From Henckelia pumila (Eukaryota; Streptophyta; Magnoliopsida; Lamiales; Gesneriaceae), in the NCBI RefSeq assembly GCF_033568475.1, contig NC_133123.1:1860001-1924000 (forward strand): 64,000 bases of DNA, given 5' to 3'. Under the pieces are notes generated by a model. That model searched no databases. It saw only the letters and a program-made list of their open reading frames with translations, and had not been told where the DNA came from. The number at the start of each line of letters is the position of its first letter. Positions within the stretch are counted from its first letter, which is position 1. The translations under genes and the position numbers were made by a program. Positions 50,308-61,651 of this stretch are shown here, in pieces.

Positions 50308-52969
50308 ATGACAATCAGTAATGTTGTCCTTCAATGTAATGGAAAGTGGATTCGGGATGAGCACGATGTTTTCAAATGGTCTTCACATGAAAGTTGTAAA
50401 TGGGATTTAATCACAGTGGACGATGAGACATGCAATTTCGAATCTTTTAAGAATGAGGTTGTTAACATTCTGGATTTGGCATGTGATATTAACAGAACCA
50501 AATTCAGCTATTTGCCGATTGTTCCTAATTGTCATCCTCATCCCTTTTATATTAAGGATGATAGAACTCTGCATGTGTACCTTTACTTTGGTGCCCCAGA
50601 CAAGAGACCCGTGCTGAATGTTATGGTGGAAGAAGAGGAAGTGAACGTTGGACTGGACAACGAAGTGCATGCATTTGAAAGCACTCAGCACCTCAGTAAT
50701 GATAGCATGACATTTAATAACATCGCTAATTTTGAACAATCATTTGATGTTTGTGGCAATTGTAAAGTCGCTGATTATGGTAGATCATGCAATGAAATGC
50801 GGGGTCTTGATGGTGAAGACGAGGATCGTGACAGATCGATGGATGTAAATGTTGGGGGGTTGAATCGTAATGACAAATACTTCGATGGAGATTTTGTCAT
50901 TCCTAATGAGAATGATAAGGAAACAACTGAGAATGTCAACGTGTCTTGTCCTGTGGGGGGGTTGAATCATAATGATGAATACTTTGGTGGAAATTTTGTC
51001 ATTCCTAACGAGAATGATAAGGAAACAACTGAGAATGTCAACGTATCTTGTCCTGTGGGGGGGGGGGGGTTGAATCATAATGACGAATACTTTGATGGAT
51101 TTTTTGTCATTCCTAACGAGAATGATAAGGAAACAACTGAGAATTTCAACGTGTCTTGTCCATTCGAACAACTTGAAGATCCTTTAATTTTAGGAGAACC
51201 TTCATTACACCAGCAGCAATTAAGACGGTCTGAGTCCGAGCCGGAAGGGTATCTAAATGGACATCGGATCCGAAAAAAAATTCCGTTGGTAGATAGAGCT
51301 GAGTCATGTGGCAATGGTACATACTCATTCCGTGATAGATCCAACATTTCTATTGGGCAGGTATTTTCCAATAAGGCAGAATTTCAGATTGAATTGTCCC
51401 CACTTGCAATAAAGTCATCTTTTGAGTTCAAAATAGTGAAATCTAACAAGTCCGTGTATGATGTTCGATGTGCTGCTGATAGTTGTACTTGGAGGATTCG
51501 AGGTGCAAAGAAAGATCCACACTCAACATGTTTTAACGTTCGAACATATTGTAACATTCACACCTGTGACTTGATGCGCATGAGTATAAAAAATCGACAT
51601 GCTACTTTTGGGTTAGTGTCAGCTGTGTTGCTAGAAAATTTCGGTGGTCAAAGGACTACACCTATGCCGAAATCAATAATCACAATGATGCGTAATCAGG
51701 GAGTTCAGGTATCATACTTCAAGGCACGTAGAGGTAAAGAACTGGCCCTTAACACCATGATGGGCAATTCTGTTGAGAATTTTTAGGAAGTTGCCATCAT
51801 TTTTAAAAATGGTTGAGAAAGTAAATGTTGGTAGTTTCACGGATTTAGAAGTGGATGAAGAAAAAAGATTTAAATACATGTTCTTGGCATATGCTGCATG
51901 TATTACGGGATACAAATTCATGAGAAAAGTTGTCTGCATTGATGGTACATTCTTGAAAGGAAATTATGACGGTGTGCTACTTGTAGCAACCGCACAGGAC
52001 GGAAATCACCACCAATTTCCCATTGCATGGGGTGTTGTCGACAAGGAAAGCTCTGAGTCATGGTCTTGGTTTCTAAGCAGATTGAAAATCATAGTAGAGA
52101 ACGACGACTAATTGGTGATAATATCAGATAGACACCAGGGCATCATAAATGCAGTTGCATCTTTATACAATCGTGCATATCATGTGTTTTGTATGTGGCA
52201 CATGTCACAAAACATCAAAGTCAAGAGCAACAAAAAAAATGGAGCTGCCGAGCTATTCATTCGAGTGGCAAAAGCATACAAGGAAAGTGATTTTTATTCC
52301 TTGTATACAGAATTGAGAGAGAGATTTCCAGAGGTTGCTAAATATTTGGAGGATAACACTTCTCCCGAAAGGTGGTCTAGAGCGAAACAAACCGGGAACC
52401 GTTACTCCATCATGACCACGAATGGAGTGGAATCAATAAATGGTAGGTTGCGTGAGGAGAGGGAGCTTCCAATAATTGCATTATTGGAAGCACTGCAAAG
52501 AATCACATCAACCTGGAGAAGTAAATATCGTCAAGAAGCGGTTGCATCAACTACACATCTCACACCAGCGATAGAGTCAATCATTCGTGAGAATTTCATC
52601 GTTTCTAGAAAATATGAAGTCATTGAAGCAACTGAGGGGAAGTATTGCGTGTACGGTAGCACAAGCAACGAGTTAGTTGATTTACAGAGTAAATCTTGCA
52701 CATGCCGTAAATTTGACATTGACAAGATTCCATGTTCACATGCCATTGCTGCTGCCTACAACGAAAATATTTCTGTTTATGAACTTTGTACAGATGATTA
52801 CACCACACGTTATTGGTTAAAAGCATATACGGACCCTGTCTATCCAGTACCAGGTGAATGGACAGTGCAGGAGGAAATATTGGTGCTGCCGCCTCTAGTC
52901 ATTCCCCGTTGTGGACGGAAAAAATTAAAAAGAATACCTTCAGTCGGGGAGTATGCCAGAAGACGTTGA
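50308..52969 (+). mobile_element. Mutator-like element (MULE) transposase gene with two lesions
   Basis: One transposase of about 886 codons is covered by three consecutive open stretches. The N-terminal part (50308-51786) has a plant MULE DNA-binding domain near FSNKAEFQIELSPLAIK...CTWRIRGAKK. The DDE domain includes CIDGTFLKGNYDG (Asp codon 51941) and LVIISDRHQGI (Asp codon 52127), then FCMWHMSQNIK. A SWIM zinc finger CTCRKFDIDKIPCSHAIAA lies at about 52696-52752. Two breaks are visible: an extra T at about 51784 in GAATTTTTAGG shifts the frame by one (span 2,662 = 3x887+1), and an in-frame TAA lies at 52109-52111 where homologues have an acidic residue. Otherwise it is well preserved, so inactivation seems recent. 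An upstream AG at 50302 suggests a possible 5' intron. Confidence 0.9.
50855..51165 (+). repeat. Three in-frame tandem repeats inside the MULE transposase
   Basis: Units of 102 and 108 bp encode GGLN(R/H)ND(K/E)YF(D/G)G followed by FVIPNENDKETTEN and NVSCP three times. A run of about 13 G at the third joint (51057-51069) encodes extra Gly and is the cause of the length difference. Confidence 0.9.
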
Positions 52970-53000
52970 TTTTTGTTTTTGTCACTCATTCAGCATGAAA

Positions 53001-53600
53001 CGACCGATTAATGTATGGTGTCGACTGTTAATATTACCAACTCGACCGCTTTGAGTGTAGAATTTTAATTCTCTTTTCAATCGATTGTTATTATCGAAGC
53101 CTAATTAATCCAGGAGAGTCGGTTGGTATATAAAAAATATAAAATGGTACAAGTTTGTTAATAAAAAATATTGCTAGCTAAAATTCCACATAAACATAAA
53201 TAAAAATTATTACGGAAATCTGTTTTGTTGTTTCCAAACGTTAGGGTTTTTCGTATTTATTATTATTTGCATTTTATTCGTATTTAACTTTTGTAGTCTG
53301 TTTGCGGAAAACGTGTCGACCGATTAATGTATGGTGTCGACTGTTAATATTACCAACTCGACCGCTTTGAGTGTAGAATTTTAATTCTCTTTTCAATCAA
53401 TCGTTACTAACGAAGCCTAATTCATCCAGGAGAGTCGGTTGGTATATAAAAAATATAAAATGGTACAAGTTTGTTAATAAAAAATATTGCTAGCTAAAAT
53501 TCCACATAAACATAAATGAAAATTATTACGGAAATCTATTTTGTTGTTTCCAAACTTTAGGGTTTAGGGTTTAGGTGTAAAAAAAACTGATTGCCTAAAT
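53001..53600. repeat. 316-bp tandem duplication downstream of the MULE gene
   Basis: CGACCGATTAATGTATGG starts at 53001 and again at 53317. The copies are nearly identical through GAGTCGGTTGGTATATAAAA and TTGTTGTTTCCAAAC, and both contain CGACC/GTCGAC words. The second copy ends in telomere-like TTTAGGGTTTAGGG near 53557-53572. Confidence 0.85.
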
Positions 53601-53608
53601 AAAATATA

Positions 53609-53815
53609 TTACCAAGGAGCAGCAACAATTCTTCTTAACTCGAATCCGAGTCCTTCTTCTTCACCACCTATCTCGGCCTTCAAACGGTTTATGCGACGAT
53701 CGAAAATAAAACATTGATGCCCAAGTCTTCGAAAGCCTTACATTAATTCATGAAATCATAAATTCATGTAAGATTAGATAGGTGATTTGGAATAAAAACC
53801 TAACGTAGATGCCAT
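53609..53815 (-). CDS. Possible two-exon gene for a 47-residue basic-acidic peptide
   Basis: Exon 1, 53815-53800, and exon 2, 53736-53609, join in phase across a 63-bp GT-AG intron to give MASTLGFRRLGHQCFIFDRR, INRLKAEIGGEEEGLGFELR and RIVAAPW, followed by TAA. The composition looks coding and the splice sites are plausible, but the intron is short for a plant and I do not recognise the protein. It lies between the MULE tandem repeat and a probable solo LTR and could instead be a captured gene fragment. Confidence 0.3.
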
Positions 53816-53973
53816 CTTGAAGTGAACATGGCGGTAGCAGGCAGTGTTAGGACTCCTCTTGTATTATTAGGTAATACAGAGGATACGTAGGACTGCAATT
53901 AGGACTCCACTCGTATTATTGTAGTTGGATGGAACTTGTAACCTAGGTTGGGCAGAAATCCATACGGGGTGTG

Positions 53974-55881
53974 TGTTGGAAAACGTGTTCAGATCAATTA
54001 AGAATTGATACCCGGTGCAGCGGAAGTTTAAAATTTTTATTTTCTAATATGGAACGATTCCATATCATGGGTATCAAAACTTTTACGATTAAATTTATGC
54101 AAGTAAAAATAAAATCACAATTTAATTTTTACCTCTTCAAGCAACGGCTTGATTATGGACACCAACAGAATTTAATCTGCTCTTCTTGTATATCCCGGGA
54201 ACCGATGACTTCACGATCAATCTGCGGAATAAGTCCACGAACAGAAAACAGAAACCCTCTGATTGATTGCACTAGAAATCAATCAGAATTTTATCGTAGA
54301 GAATAAACAGATTTGATCTGTTAATTCGGAATGTAATTTTTCACAAAAATCACAGACCGAATTTTTTCAAAAAGAGACAGAGAATTTCGAAAATCCCCTT
54401 GAAATATTAAGAGTGATTTTTCGAAAATTGCTAGAATGAATTCTTATGATTTTCGAACACTACTCATCTATTTATAGATAATTTCTAGACTAGATTAAGT
54501 TATGATTGTATTAGGACTCTAACTCCTTAGGGCCCACAATCCATAACTCAAGCCCAACAAGTCAAGCCTGTTAATATAGAAATTAATATAAAATTCATCG
54601 TGACTCCGATTGATAAACTGATTTCACCAATGTGCACAGAAACCATTTCTGCATCTTTTAGAGTCAAGATAATTTTTTTGAATTCGAATTCAGTGATTTC
54701 CAAAAATGTGCATCCCTATGTCATTTTAGGAAATCCCACTCCCTTTTAATTAAGAAGTCCAACTTCTCTTTCATTAAATAACTCTTTAAATTTAACTATT
54801 TCTACGGGGTTTAGTAATCCATTACTTGTGTGACCCTCAATGGTTCAGGGATACAGCTAGCCGTGGGCTCACAACTCCTTGTGACTCGGAACAACAATTT
54901 CCGACTTACCCAACAAATCATGGTAAGAGCGCCTAGAAACATCGTCCCATGATTTCCTAGGTATCACTGATAGTGCCTGCAAGAACCAGTAGATTTTGGT
55001 TAGCGTACAGTACGATCCCTTCATCCAAATATCCCGATCAAATCAACAACCATTGGTACATCGAGAGTCGTTCGAGATTCGATAACTATGCATTACATCT
55101 TGGAGATCAAATAGTGACATCGCATGTGTTACTAGGAACACCGAGTAACCTAAAACACATCATGTACTCTGGCCAGAGATTCGTCACACTAATATCTCCT
55201 CAGATCGCATAGGATATCCACACTCGCAAGTATGTGTTGAATCCTTGACAACAAAGCATCGACTCCTATATGTGTTGTAACTGTACCCAATCCCGACACC
55301 TGATGACCCCAATAGAGTCGGTAAACGAGTCAAAGTACAGTACTAGCATATAGAGTCTCAATGATGTTTCAAGTAATAAGGACTAATGGTGTACAACCAA
55401 AACCGCGAACTTTATCCACTCGATAAGTGATAACCACTTGGAAAGTCCGAATAGGGTAGTTCGATCATTCATCATATGAATATCCATTTGCATGCTTTGA
55501 ACATCTCTATGTTCCATACCAATGAAACGTGATACTCGGCATCGCAAATGCTAGTCTCAAACTCGAGCGATCCTTATCCTTATTTGCGGACGGCTCAATT
55601 GACTAGGAACAGTTTAGAATATACAGTGACTATAAGATGTGTTTCATGATAGTCATCTCCATGTGCTATCACATCTTACATACACTATAGTATATTCAAG
55701 GTCTTTATCAAAACAACAATAGTATATCATAATATAACAATATGAATAAAGATAAAGTCAATGTCATTATAAAAGTGTAAATTATATTAAACAAAAAATT
55801 GTTTATACATAGAGTCATAAAAGCCCTTAGCCACAAGTTGGCTAACCGGGCACCCACTCTTTCAGTGTGGAATGTCCAACA
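53974..55881. mobile_element. Probable solo LTR, Copia type, about 1.9 kb
   Basis: It begins TGTTGGAAAACG and ends TGTCCAACA, matching inverted ends of the TGTTGGA...TCCAACA type. It has LTR-like composition (a GGTGCAGCGGAAG block near one end and AACCGGGCACCCACTCTTTC near the other). It carries no recognisable pol. No matching 5-bp target-site duplication is seen, so it may be a rearranged remnant. Orientation was not fixed. Confidence 0.55.
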
Positions 55882-56492
55882 TAATAAGTTGATCAACAAC
55901 AATCATAGTGATAAAATATTAATTATTGTAATTTTGTATTCGAGAGAGGAGAAGAGTAGAAGAGTAGGTAGAAGACGAAGAAGGAGATGGAGAGATGGAA
56001 ATTTTTTTAATAATGGTGAATATGAATATGAAAAATTAAACGCCTTTTATCTTTATTTATAGAAGAAGAAGATTGGGTGGGTGAGTGAATAATCATAATC
56101 CATACGGTTGAGCACTTTAGATTTTGTTCCAAAATTGTTCCTACACATTAAATTATAAGTCGAATGAATTGAATTATTCCCACATATCGGGTCATGGGTG
56201 AGAATGAATCAAATTCCTTTTTCTTGGAATGTGTATCCGAAGAAGACAGATAGATTTCGATTCCCGTGAAATTAGTCTTGAGACTAGCATGGTCGAACAG
56301 TCAAGTCTTTTGAGATCCCAATCCTATATATTTTTTTGCTATATAAATAGCCATGAAGTTGCGTCCAATAATTATTATTAATTATAATTATTAGTCGAAT
56401 AAAATTCCGAAATAAATGTATATATTGCTAGTTGTTAGTGACCATTATTATGAAAAATAATATTTTTATTCAGCTTCGATATAATCAAGCAT
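55882..56492. other. AT-rich spacer
   Basis: A purine-rich patch (GAGAGGAGAAGAGTAGAAGA) lies near 55940. No gene is recognised. Confidence 0.4.
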
Positions 56493-56943
56493 TCAATAAA
56501 ACATTCCAATAAAATAACACAAAGTAAACAAAATAAAAATCAACCATGAACCAGCAAGCAATGACTTCAACTTTCGGTTATCTTTTTCAGCTTTTTTCTT
56601 GTAATCTTCGAGCACGACCAGTTTCCATTTCAACTCGGGAATTATAGTCATCGCCCTACGACACATCGGCGGATCTTCCCATGCGAAGAAATTACATCCA
56701 CCACTCTGCCACGGTAAGGGAGGAAATAGGACCAAAAAAAATTAGAATAATATAATGAGCAATAAATTATAAGAAATAAAGATAATCCCGTAAAAGTAAA
56801 AAAAATTAAAACAGGACTTTCACCCTCCAATTTTTGCATCCATGGAACCTCCGACCTGGATTATCACTGGTCCAAAAAACCCTCAAATTTGCTCGTAGTC
56901 CACATTGACAGAATATCATTCCCCCTTGAGAAACTAAGGACAT
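56493..56943 (-). CDS. GRF-type zinc-finger protein with coiled coil and C-terminal membrane helix
   Basis: Two exons, 56943-56824 and 56705-56493, join in phase to give 110 residues. The GRF finger is built across the intron: FCQCGLRANLRVFWTSDNPG then RRFHGCKNW in exon 1, and SGGCNFFAWEDPPMCRRA in exon 2. This supplies the C-x-C...C...C ligands and the conserved NPGRRF and F-x-W-x-D-x-P blocks. A short charged coiled coil (LEDYKKKAEKDNRKLKSLL) follows, and the protein ends in one hydrophobic helix (SWLIFILFTLCYFIGMFY). This architecture matches the plant family typified by At4g04775, whose role is unknown; GRF fingers in other proteins bind single-stranded nucleic acid. The frame and splice sites are intact. 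It lies inside a repeat-dominated tract. Confidence 0.8.
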
Positions 56944-57064
56944 CGCGATCCTTGGAAGATAATGTATGATTTGGGAAGGTTGGAAAATTTATAAAATGAT
57001 AATAAAAATTTGAAGTATTTAGAAATGGGTCGAATTATGAAATAAATATACTGCCCAAAAAAAT

Positions 57065-58246
57065 CCTATTTAAAGCTCAACGTGAAGGGGTCGACAAGCA
57101 AATATATTCGGTCGATCAATCATTATATTCGGTCAGACAGCGGTCGAGATGGTAGCGTGGGCATCCTCTGTGTTTAATATGGGTCAAATCATGTTGTATC
57201 ACATTATATTGAATAGATTCTGGACGCACATGATGATTTTAGTCTTAATCCAATGGTGAGAACGATACTTTCTTCTCTACCAAATGTCGCACTAATCTTA
57301 ATCTTACATTATGATAGGGATGTAATCATGTTTATAAATTCGAATAATCACAATCATAACCTTTGAAATAATATGATACAATCTCCATGGAACAAATTTC
57401 ATAATAGTGGAATTTAGGGTTTAGGGTTTTCAATTTTTTTTTTTTTGAAAAAAAAACACCGCCGGAAGCGGGGGGTTAGGCAGACCCCTACCTGTATATA
57501 AACATAAAAAATCGATACAAATAAAACCTAACGGAGGAGGGGGACTAGGCCAAGACCTCCCCAAAAGGCTATACAAAGGTAATAAGAACATCAGAACAGC
57601 TATGGTATCGAAAAATATACAACCAAAGCATCCCTAGAAAATAAGTATAAACAAATAACATCAAAGATAGCTAACTAAGTCAACGTCAGCAGTCATCCTG
57701 AGCAGCAAAAGCTAGAAGAGAACCACAGCTCGGCCCAGCAAATCAAAAACGGACACTGAGGCGCGAAGAGTGGCTGGTATCAACCTGTGCAGTAAAACCT
57801 AGAGGAGATCCACAACTCAAGGCCAGCAAAATCAAATCCGACACTAAAGCGCGAAAAGAGGCTGGCACCATCCAGAGCTGAACAACAGATCAAAGCTATG
57901 CAAGAAATATGTCCAAAAATCATGATCAGCTGGGAAGTCACTATACATAGGCCGCGAGGAAAAAGAGGAGCGAAAAACAACATAACAAAATTAGGGTTTA
58001 GGGTTTTAAATTTAGGGTTTAGGGTTTAGGGTTTAGAATTATTTGGGGTTTAGGGCGTCTTATTGCGGGTCCGGTGAAACCCGACAAGTTCAAGCGCGCA
58101 ACCCCTAAAAAACACGCTAATGAGTCTGGATTCGATTCTTTATCACTATTTTACTTTCGCAGTATTCAAGGTTATATAGCAATGTAAAGTACAAATATTC
58201 ACAAGATTGTCACGTGGCCTTCTAATAAATATCAATCGATCACGTT
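57065..58246. repeat. 0.6-kb direct repeat, copy 1, split by a LINE tail
   Basis: 57065-57430 plus 58008-58246 (605 bp together) match 58689-59294 almost base for base. The unit holds GTCGACAAGC and CGGTCGATC words, telomere-like TTTAGGG repeats and a palindromic GCGGGT...ACCCGAC block. No coding frame is present. Confidence 0.92.
57414..58007 (-). mobile_element. 5'-truncated LINE 3' end in telomere-like repeats
   Basis: A 560-bp insert at 57431-57990 is bounded by the 17-bp duplication TTAGGGTTTAGGGTTTT (57414-57430 and 57991-58007). On the minus strand it ends with GGGGTCTGCCTAACCCCCCG, then CTTCCGGCGGTG, T and A runs, the usual 3' end of plant L1-type LINEs. Comparison with the uninterrupted copy at 58689-59294 shows the empty site. 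Inside, a 75-bp unit is tandemly duplicated in degenerate form (ACACTGAGGCGCGAAGAGTGG / ACACTAAAGCGCGAAAAGAGG). Confidence 0.88.
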
Positions 58247-58688
58247 AGCATATCAAGTTTTCAACAGTCGACAACCAAATAATAATCAGTCGCCTATTAC
58301 ATAGACGCCGACTGTTTAATAACATATACATATTACGTAATACTGTAATCTTAATCATAATCGTAAGCAATAACGTGTAATTCATAATCATAACCCAATT
58401 GGTTAAGTTGAATAACCAAATTTATTGATATATGATGGTTTTCCATAAAAATTTTTAAAAAAAAACATATTTTCTTTTCTCTCAAGCAGGACAAATAAAT
58501 ATATATATACTTTCTCTCAAGTTTTTAGTAAAATTTTAGCATATCTCTGATTATTGAATTGTATCGTAATCTCAGATAAAATTGCATATGGTATTTTATT
58601 CTTGAGGCCGATGCTTGTTAGATAGGAGAGGTCAGAGGACTATGGTTAAGCACAAACAAATGTTGGGGAAATAGGAGTCAAAACAGAG
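58247..58688. other. Spacer between direct repeat copies
   Basis: Contains CAGTCGACAACC, CAGTCGCC and GCCGACTG words like the MULE flanks. No gene is seen. Confidence 0.4.
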
Positions 58689-59294
58689 CCTATTTAAAGC
58701 TCAACGTGAAGGGGTCGACAAGCAAATATATTCGGTCGATCAATCATTATATTCGGTCGGACAGCGGTCGAGACGGTAGCGTGGGCATCCTTTGTGTTTA
58801 ATATGGGTCAAATCATGTTGTATCACATTATATTGAATAGATTCTGCACGCACATGATGATTCCAGTCTTAATCCAATGGTGAGAACGATACTTTCTTCT
58901 CTACCAAATGTCGCACTAATCTTAATCTTACATTATGATAGGGATGTAATCATGTTTATAAATTCGAATAATCACAATCATAACCTTTGAAATAATATGA
59001 TACAATCTCCATGGAACAAATTTCATAATAGTGGAATTTAGGGTTTAGGGTTTTGAATTTAGGGTTTAGGGTTTAGGGTTTAGAATTATTTGGGGTTTAG
59101 GGCGTCTTATTGCGGGTTTGGTGAAACCCGACAAGTTCAAGCGCGCAACCCCAAAAAGACACGCTAATGAGTCTGGATTCGATTCTTTATCACTATTTTA
59201 CTTTTGCGGTATTCGAGGTTATGTAGCAATGTAAAGTACAAATATTCACAGGATTGTCACGTGGCCTTCTAATAAATATCAATCGATCACGTTA
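58689..59294. repeat. 0.6-kb direct repeat, copy 2 (uninterrupted)
   Basis: Empty-site counterpart of 57065-58246 without the LINE tail. Differences between copies are few, so the duplication is young. Both copies hold short arrays of TTTAGGG (here about 59038-59078). Confidence 0.92.
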
Positions 59295-59313
59295 TCACGT
59301 TCCTATTGCCCTA

Positions 59314-59480
59314 TTCAGTTCATGAATAATATTACTCCAAAGAAGACACGCATACCGAGGGATCAGCACGCATGCGCATGATTATTTATTTTCCAGTTCA
59401 GTTCATGAATAATATTACTCCAAAAAAGACACGCATATCGAGGGCTCAGCACGCATGTGCATGCTGTTTGCGCAACCCGA
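59314..59480. repeat. 83-bp tandem duplication
   Basis: TTCAGTTCATGAATAATATT begins at 59314 and again at 59397, followed each time by AAGACACGCATA[CT]CGAGGG and CAGCACGCATG. A third partial match (ACACGCAAATCGAGGG) follows near 59487. Nothing else recognisable lies between here and 60160. Confidence 0.85.
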
Positions 59481-60161
59481 AGACAACACGCAAATCGAGG
59501 GATTTAAGAACTGCAATTGTATTTATTTTTGTCCCGTTGTTCATTTTTTATTTTTTTCTTTTGTCTTCTGGTTATTACTAGGTTCCCTTTATTATCTTAA
59601 TGTTATTATGTTATTATTATAAATATATAATGTTTATAGGCGAGATTCGTTAAAAAGGCCGGTACACGCACTCTGAGAGGCTCTGAACTCTCATCGTCTG
59701 TCTTTCTTCCTTGACATCTCCCCAAAATAGTATCTATTTTCAAAATACGTATTATGGGTTCCATCAGTACTGATAGATTTTTTTTTCTCATTCCGATATT
59801 GTATTATTTCGTGTTTCCATTACTAATTTGTTTTGTTTTTCTTGCATTGTAATGTTAAATAGTATTTATTTTCCACTATGTTGGTTATGTTGGTAATACA
59901 AGAAGAGTCATTACGGACCTTACCTGCGTGTAACTGGGTTTCCATCAATAGGGTTTTTTTCATTTGTTTTCCTAATGATAATAATAATGATAATAATATT
60001 ACCGTGTAAACAGTACTTACGAAATTACGTTTACGATTAGTTCACCGAAGAGACGTCAACCAATTAATATAGCGTATTAATTGAGAACATGCATTCAAAA
60101 CGTCCCATCGCATCGGATACTCACGATAAGGATGAATACACATTTGCAACTTTCAATGTTT

Positions 60162-60171
60162 GTCTATAAAT
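60162..60171 (+). promoter_or_regulatory. TATA box before the unrecognised gene
   Basis: TCTATAAATA lies within TTTCAATGTTTGTCTATAAA, about 100 bp upstream of the ATG at 60264. Nearly the same block (TTTCAATGTTTGTCTATAAA) recurs at about 61327-61346, so a promoter segment has been duplicated. Confidence 0.55.
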
Positions 60172-60263
60172 AGTGCATTTACGTGTTTACGTAATATTAC
60201 GTTCTGCTCAAACTCTTGCCCTCTTCTCTTTATTTTCTTCTCCTCTCTCGCATTCACTTTCCA

Positions 60264-60664
60264 ATGGCAGGCGACAGTTCCAACGTCAACCACTACATAC
60301 AACATGTGAAGAGGATGTACGAAGACTTTGTCTATGAGAAGGCAATGTCTACGTGGTCGAAGATTGAGGAGCTGAGGATGTACAGTACAGACAAGCGCCA
60401 ATACCTCCTCGGCGAATGTCAGATACCAGAAGACTTGATCGCGTAGAGGAAAAATTTAAGAGGAAGCTCCGCATTTCGAATTCCATGGACATTTTCAAAG
60501 ATGAAAATGTTCGCCGTTTAATGTTAATGAAAGAGTCTAAATATGTGAGGAAAATTTTTTACTCTTATAATTTTATGAAAATCGCCTATGATCACTCTAA
60601 CTCTGACTTGTACTCTTGGGTTTCTGAATGGAAACATTCACTACTTCAAGATTTAGGGTTGTAA
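60264..60664 (+). pseudogene. Unrecognised small gene in two overlapping frames
   Basis: The first frame starts MAGDSSNVNHYIQHVKRMYE at 60264 and ends at 60446. The second, running to 60664, reads VEEKFKRKLRISNSMDIFKD, then LMLMKESKYVRKIFYSYNF, and ends SWVSEWKHSLLQDLGL. Both have coding-like composition with many Lys, Glu, Tyr and Trp. The total length (401 = 3x133+2) fits a single reading frame of about 133 residues with one base lost between about 60380 and 60446. I recognise no domain. A clear TATA box and leader precede it. It sits in a CGACC-rich repeat tract, so it may be an accessory or captured gene of that transposon family. Confidence 0.45.
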
Positions 60665-61507
60665 AAATTTCCTTTTATTATATAAAATTATGTTTCGTTA
60701 ATGAGTTTTTCGTTACACATGTGTTGATAATTCTTGCAACTTTAATGAAGATAATAATAACAATACAACCTAAATGTCAACAGTCTTAGTTCAAAATATT
60801 ATATACCCTAAAAAAAGGCTTAATATATTATATTTAATTACAAACGGTAGTCGATTGTGAATGAAGGTTTACTCCACATAATAACCGGTCGTCGATGATT
60901 TTGCTACCAAACGGAGAATAATTAAATATTAAATAATACCCTCGATCGAATGTGAATAATGTCGGTCGACCCAATATATTAACCGGTCGTCGCGGAATTT
61001 GCTATCGACCAACGAATTATATTCGTATTCAATGTTTAATAATTTATTACGATCTAAAATATGTTTTATATTGTACTTATATTAAATCTCATATCAACAA
61101 TATATTTTTGTTATTATATAAATTATTTTTTTGTATTTGTTCTGTTAGATTTTTATTGTGAATTATGACGAAAAAAAAAAAGAAAATCTTAATCTACAAG
61201 TTCAAAGAGAGAAATAAAGAATTGCAACACGTATTATCTATAATACTAATCATCAATTTAATAATAATAATTATATACAGACGTACTAATCATCAACAAT
61301 CTATTTTTTACTTTTTTTTATTACGTATTTCAATGTTTGTCTATAAACAGTGCTTTATGTCTATGCAAATCCATCGAATAGTCACGCGACTGTTCGGGTT
61401 CCCAGACTCTTCACACTTAACCTACCCTGACTTCTGATTTCTGATTATAAAAGCACAACATCTGTGATCATTTCGAAACAAACAAATCGAAGGTTAAGTA
61501 TATAATA
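60665..61507. other. AT-rich spacer with CGACC words and duplicated promoter block
   Basis: Two early matches to the 198-bp satellite motif (GGTCGTCGATGATTTTGCTA and GGTCGTCGCGGAATTTGCTA) lie near 60889-60910 and 60985-61005. The duplicated TATA segment is at about 61327-61346. Confidence 0.5.
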
Positions 61508-61651
61508 TGAGCAAATATGGACGGAGCAAGTTCTTTAAGGTGATCACCCACGAAGCAGATTATGCCAGAAGCCTCGGAATTTTCAGCTTTCTCCTGCCAT
61601 TCCGAGCAAAGTTTAGCGGTAATGCAAATATAGTTATCTGTCACTCAGATT
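61508..61651 (+). pseudogene. Possible B3 (REM-like) DNA-binding domain fragment
   Basis: A 47-codon frame starting MSKYGRSKFFKVITHEADYA has the B3 pattern FFKV(x)n-L-x-I...F-x-x-KF (RSLGIFSFLLPFRAKFSGNA). It then stops at adjacent TGA TAG codons. A possible donor GGTAATG follows KFSG at 61619, so an intron is conceivable, but no second B3 half was found. The match is short and only suggestive. Confidence 0.3.

Noticed and set aside
54973-55212. Open frame inside the probable solo LTR
   Set aside because: It lies in LTR-like non-coding sequence and resembles no retroelement or host protein.
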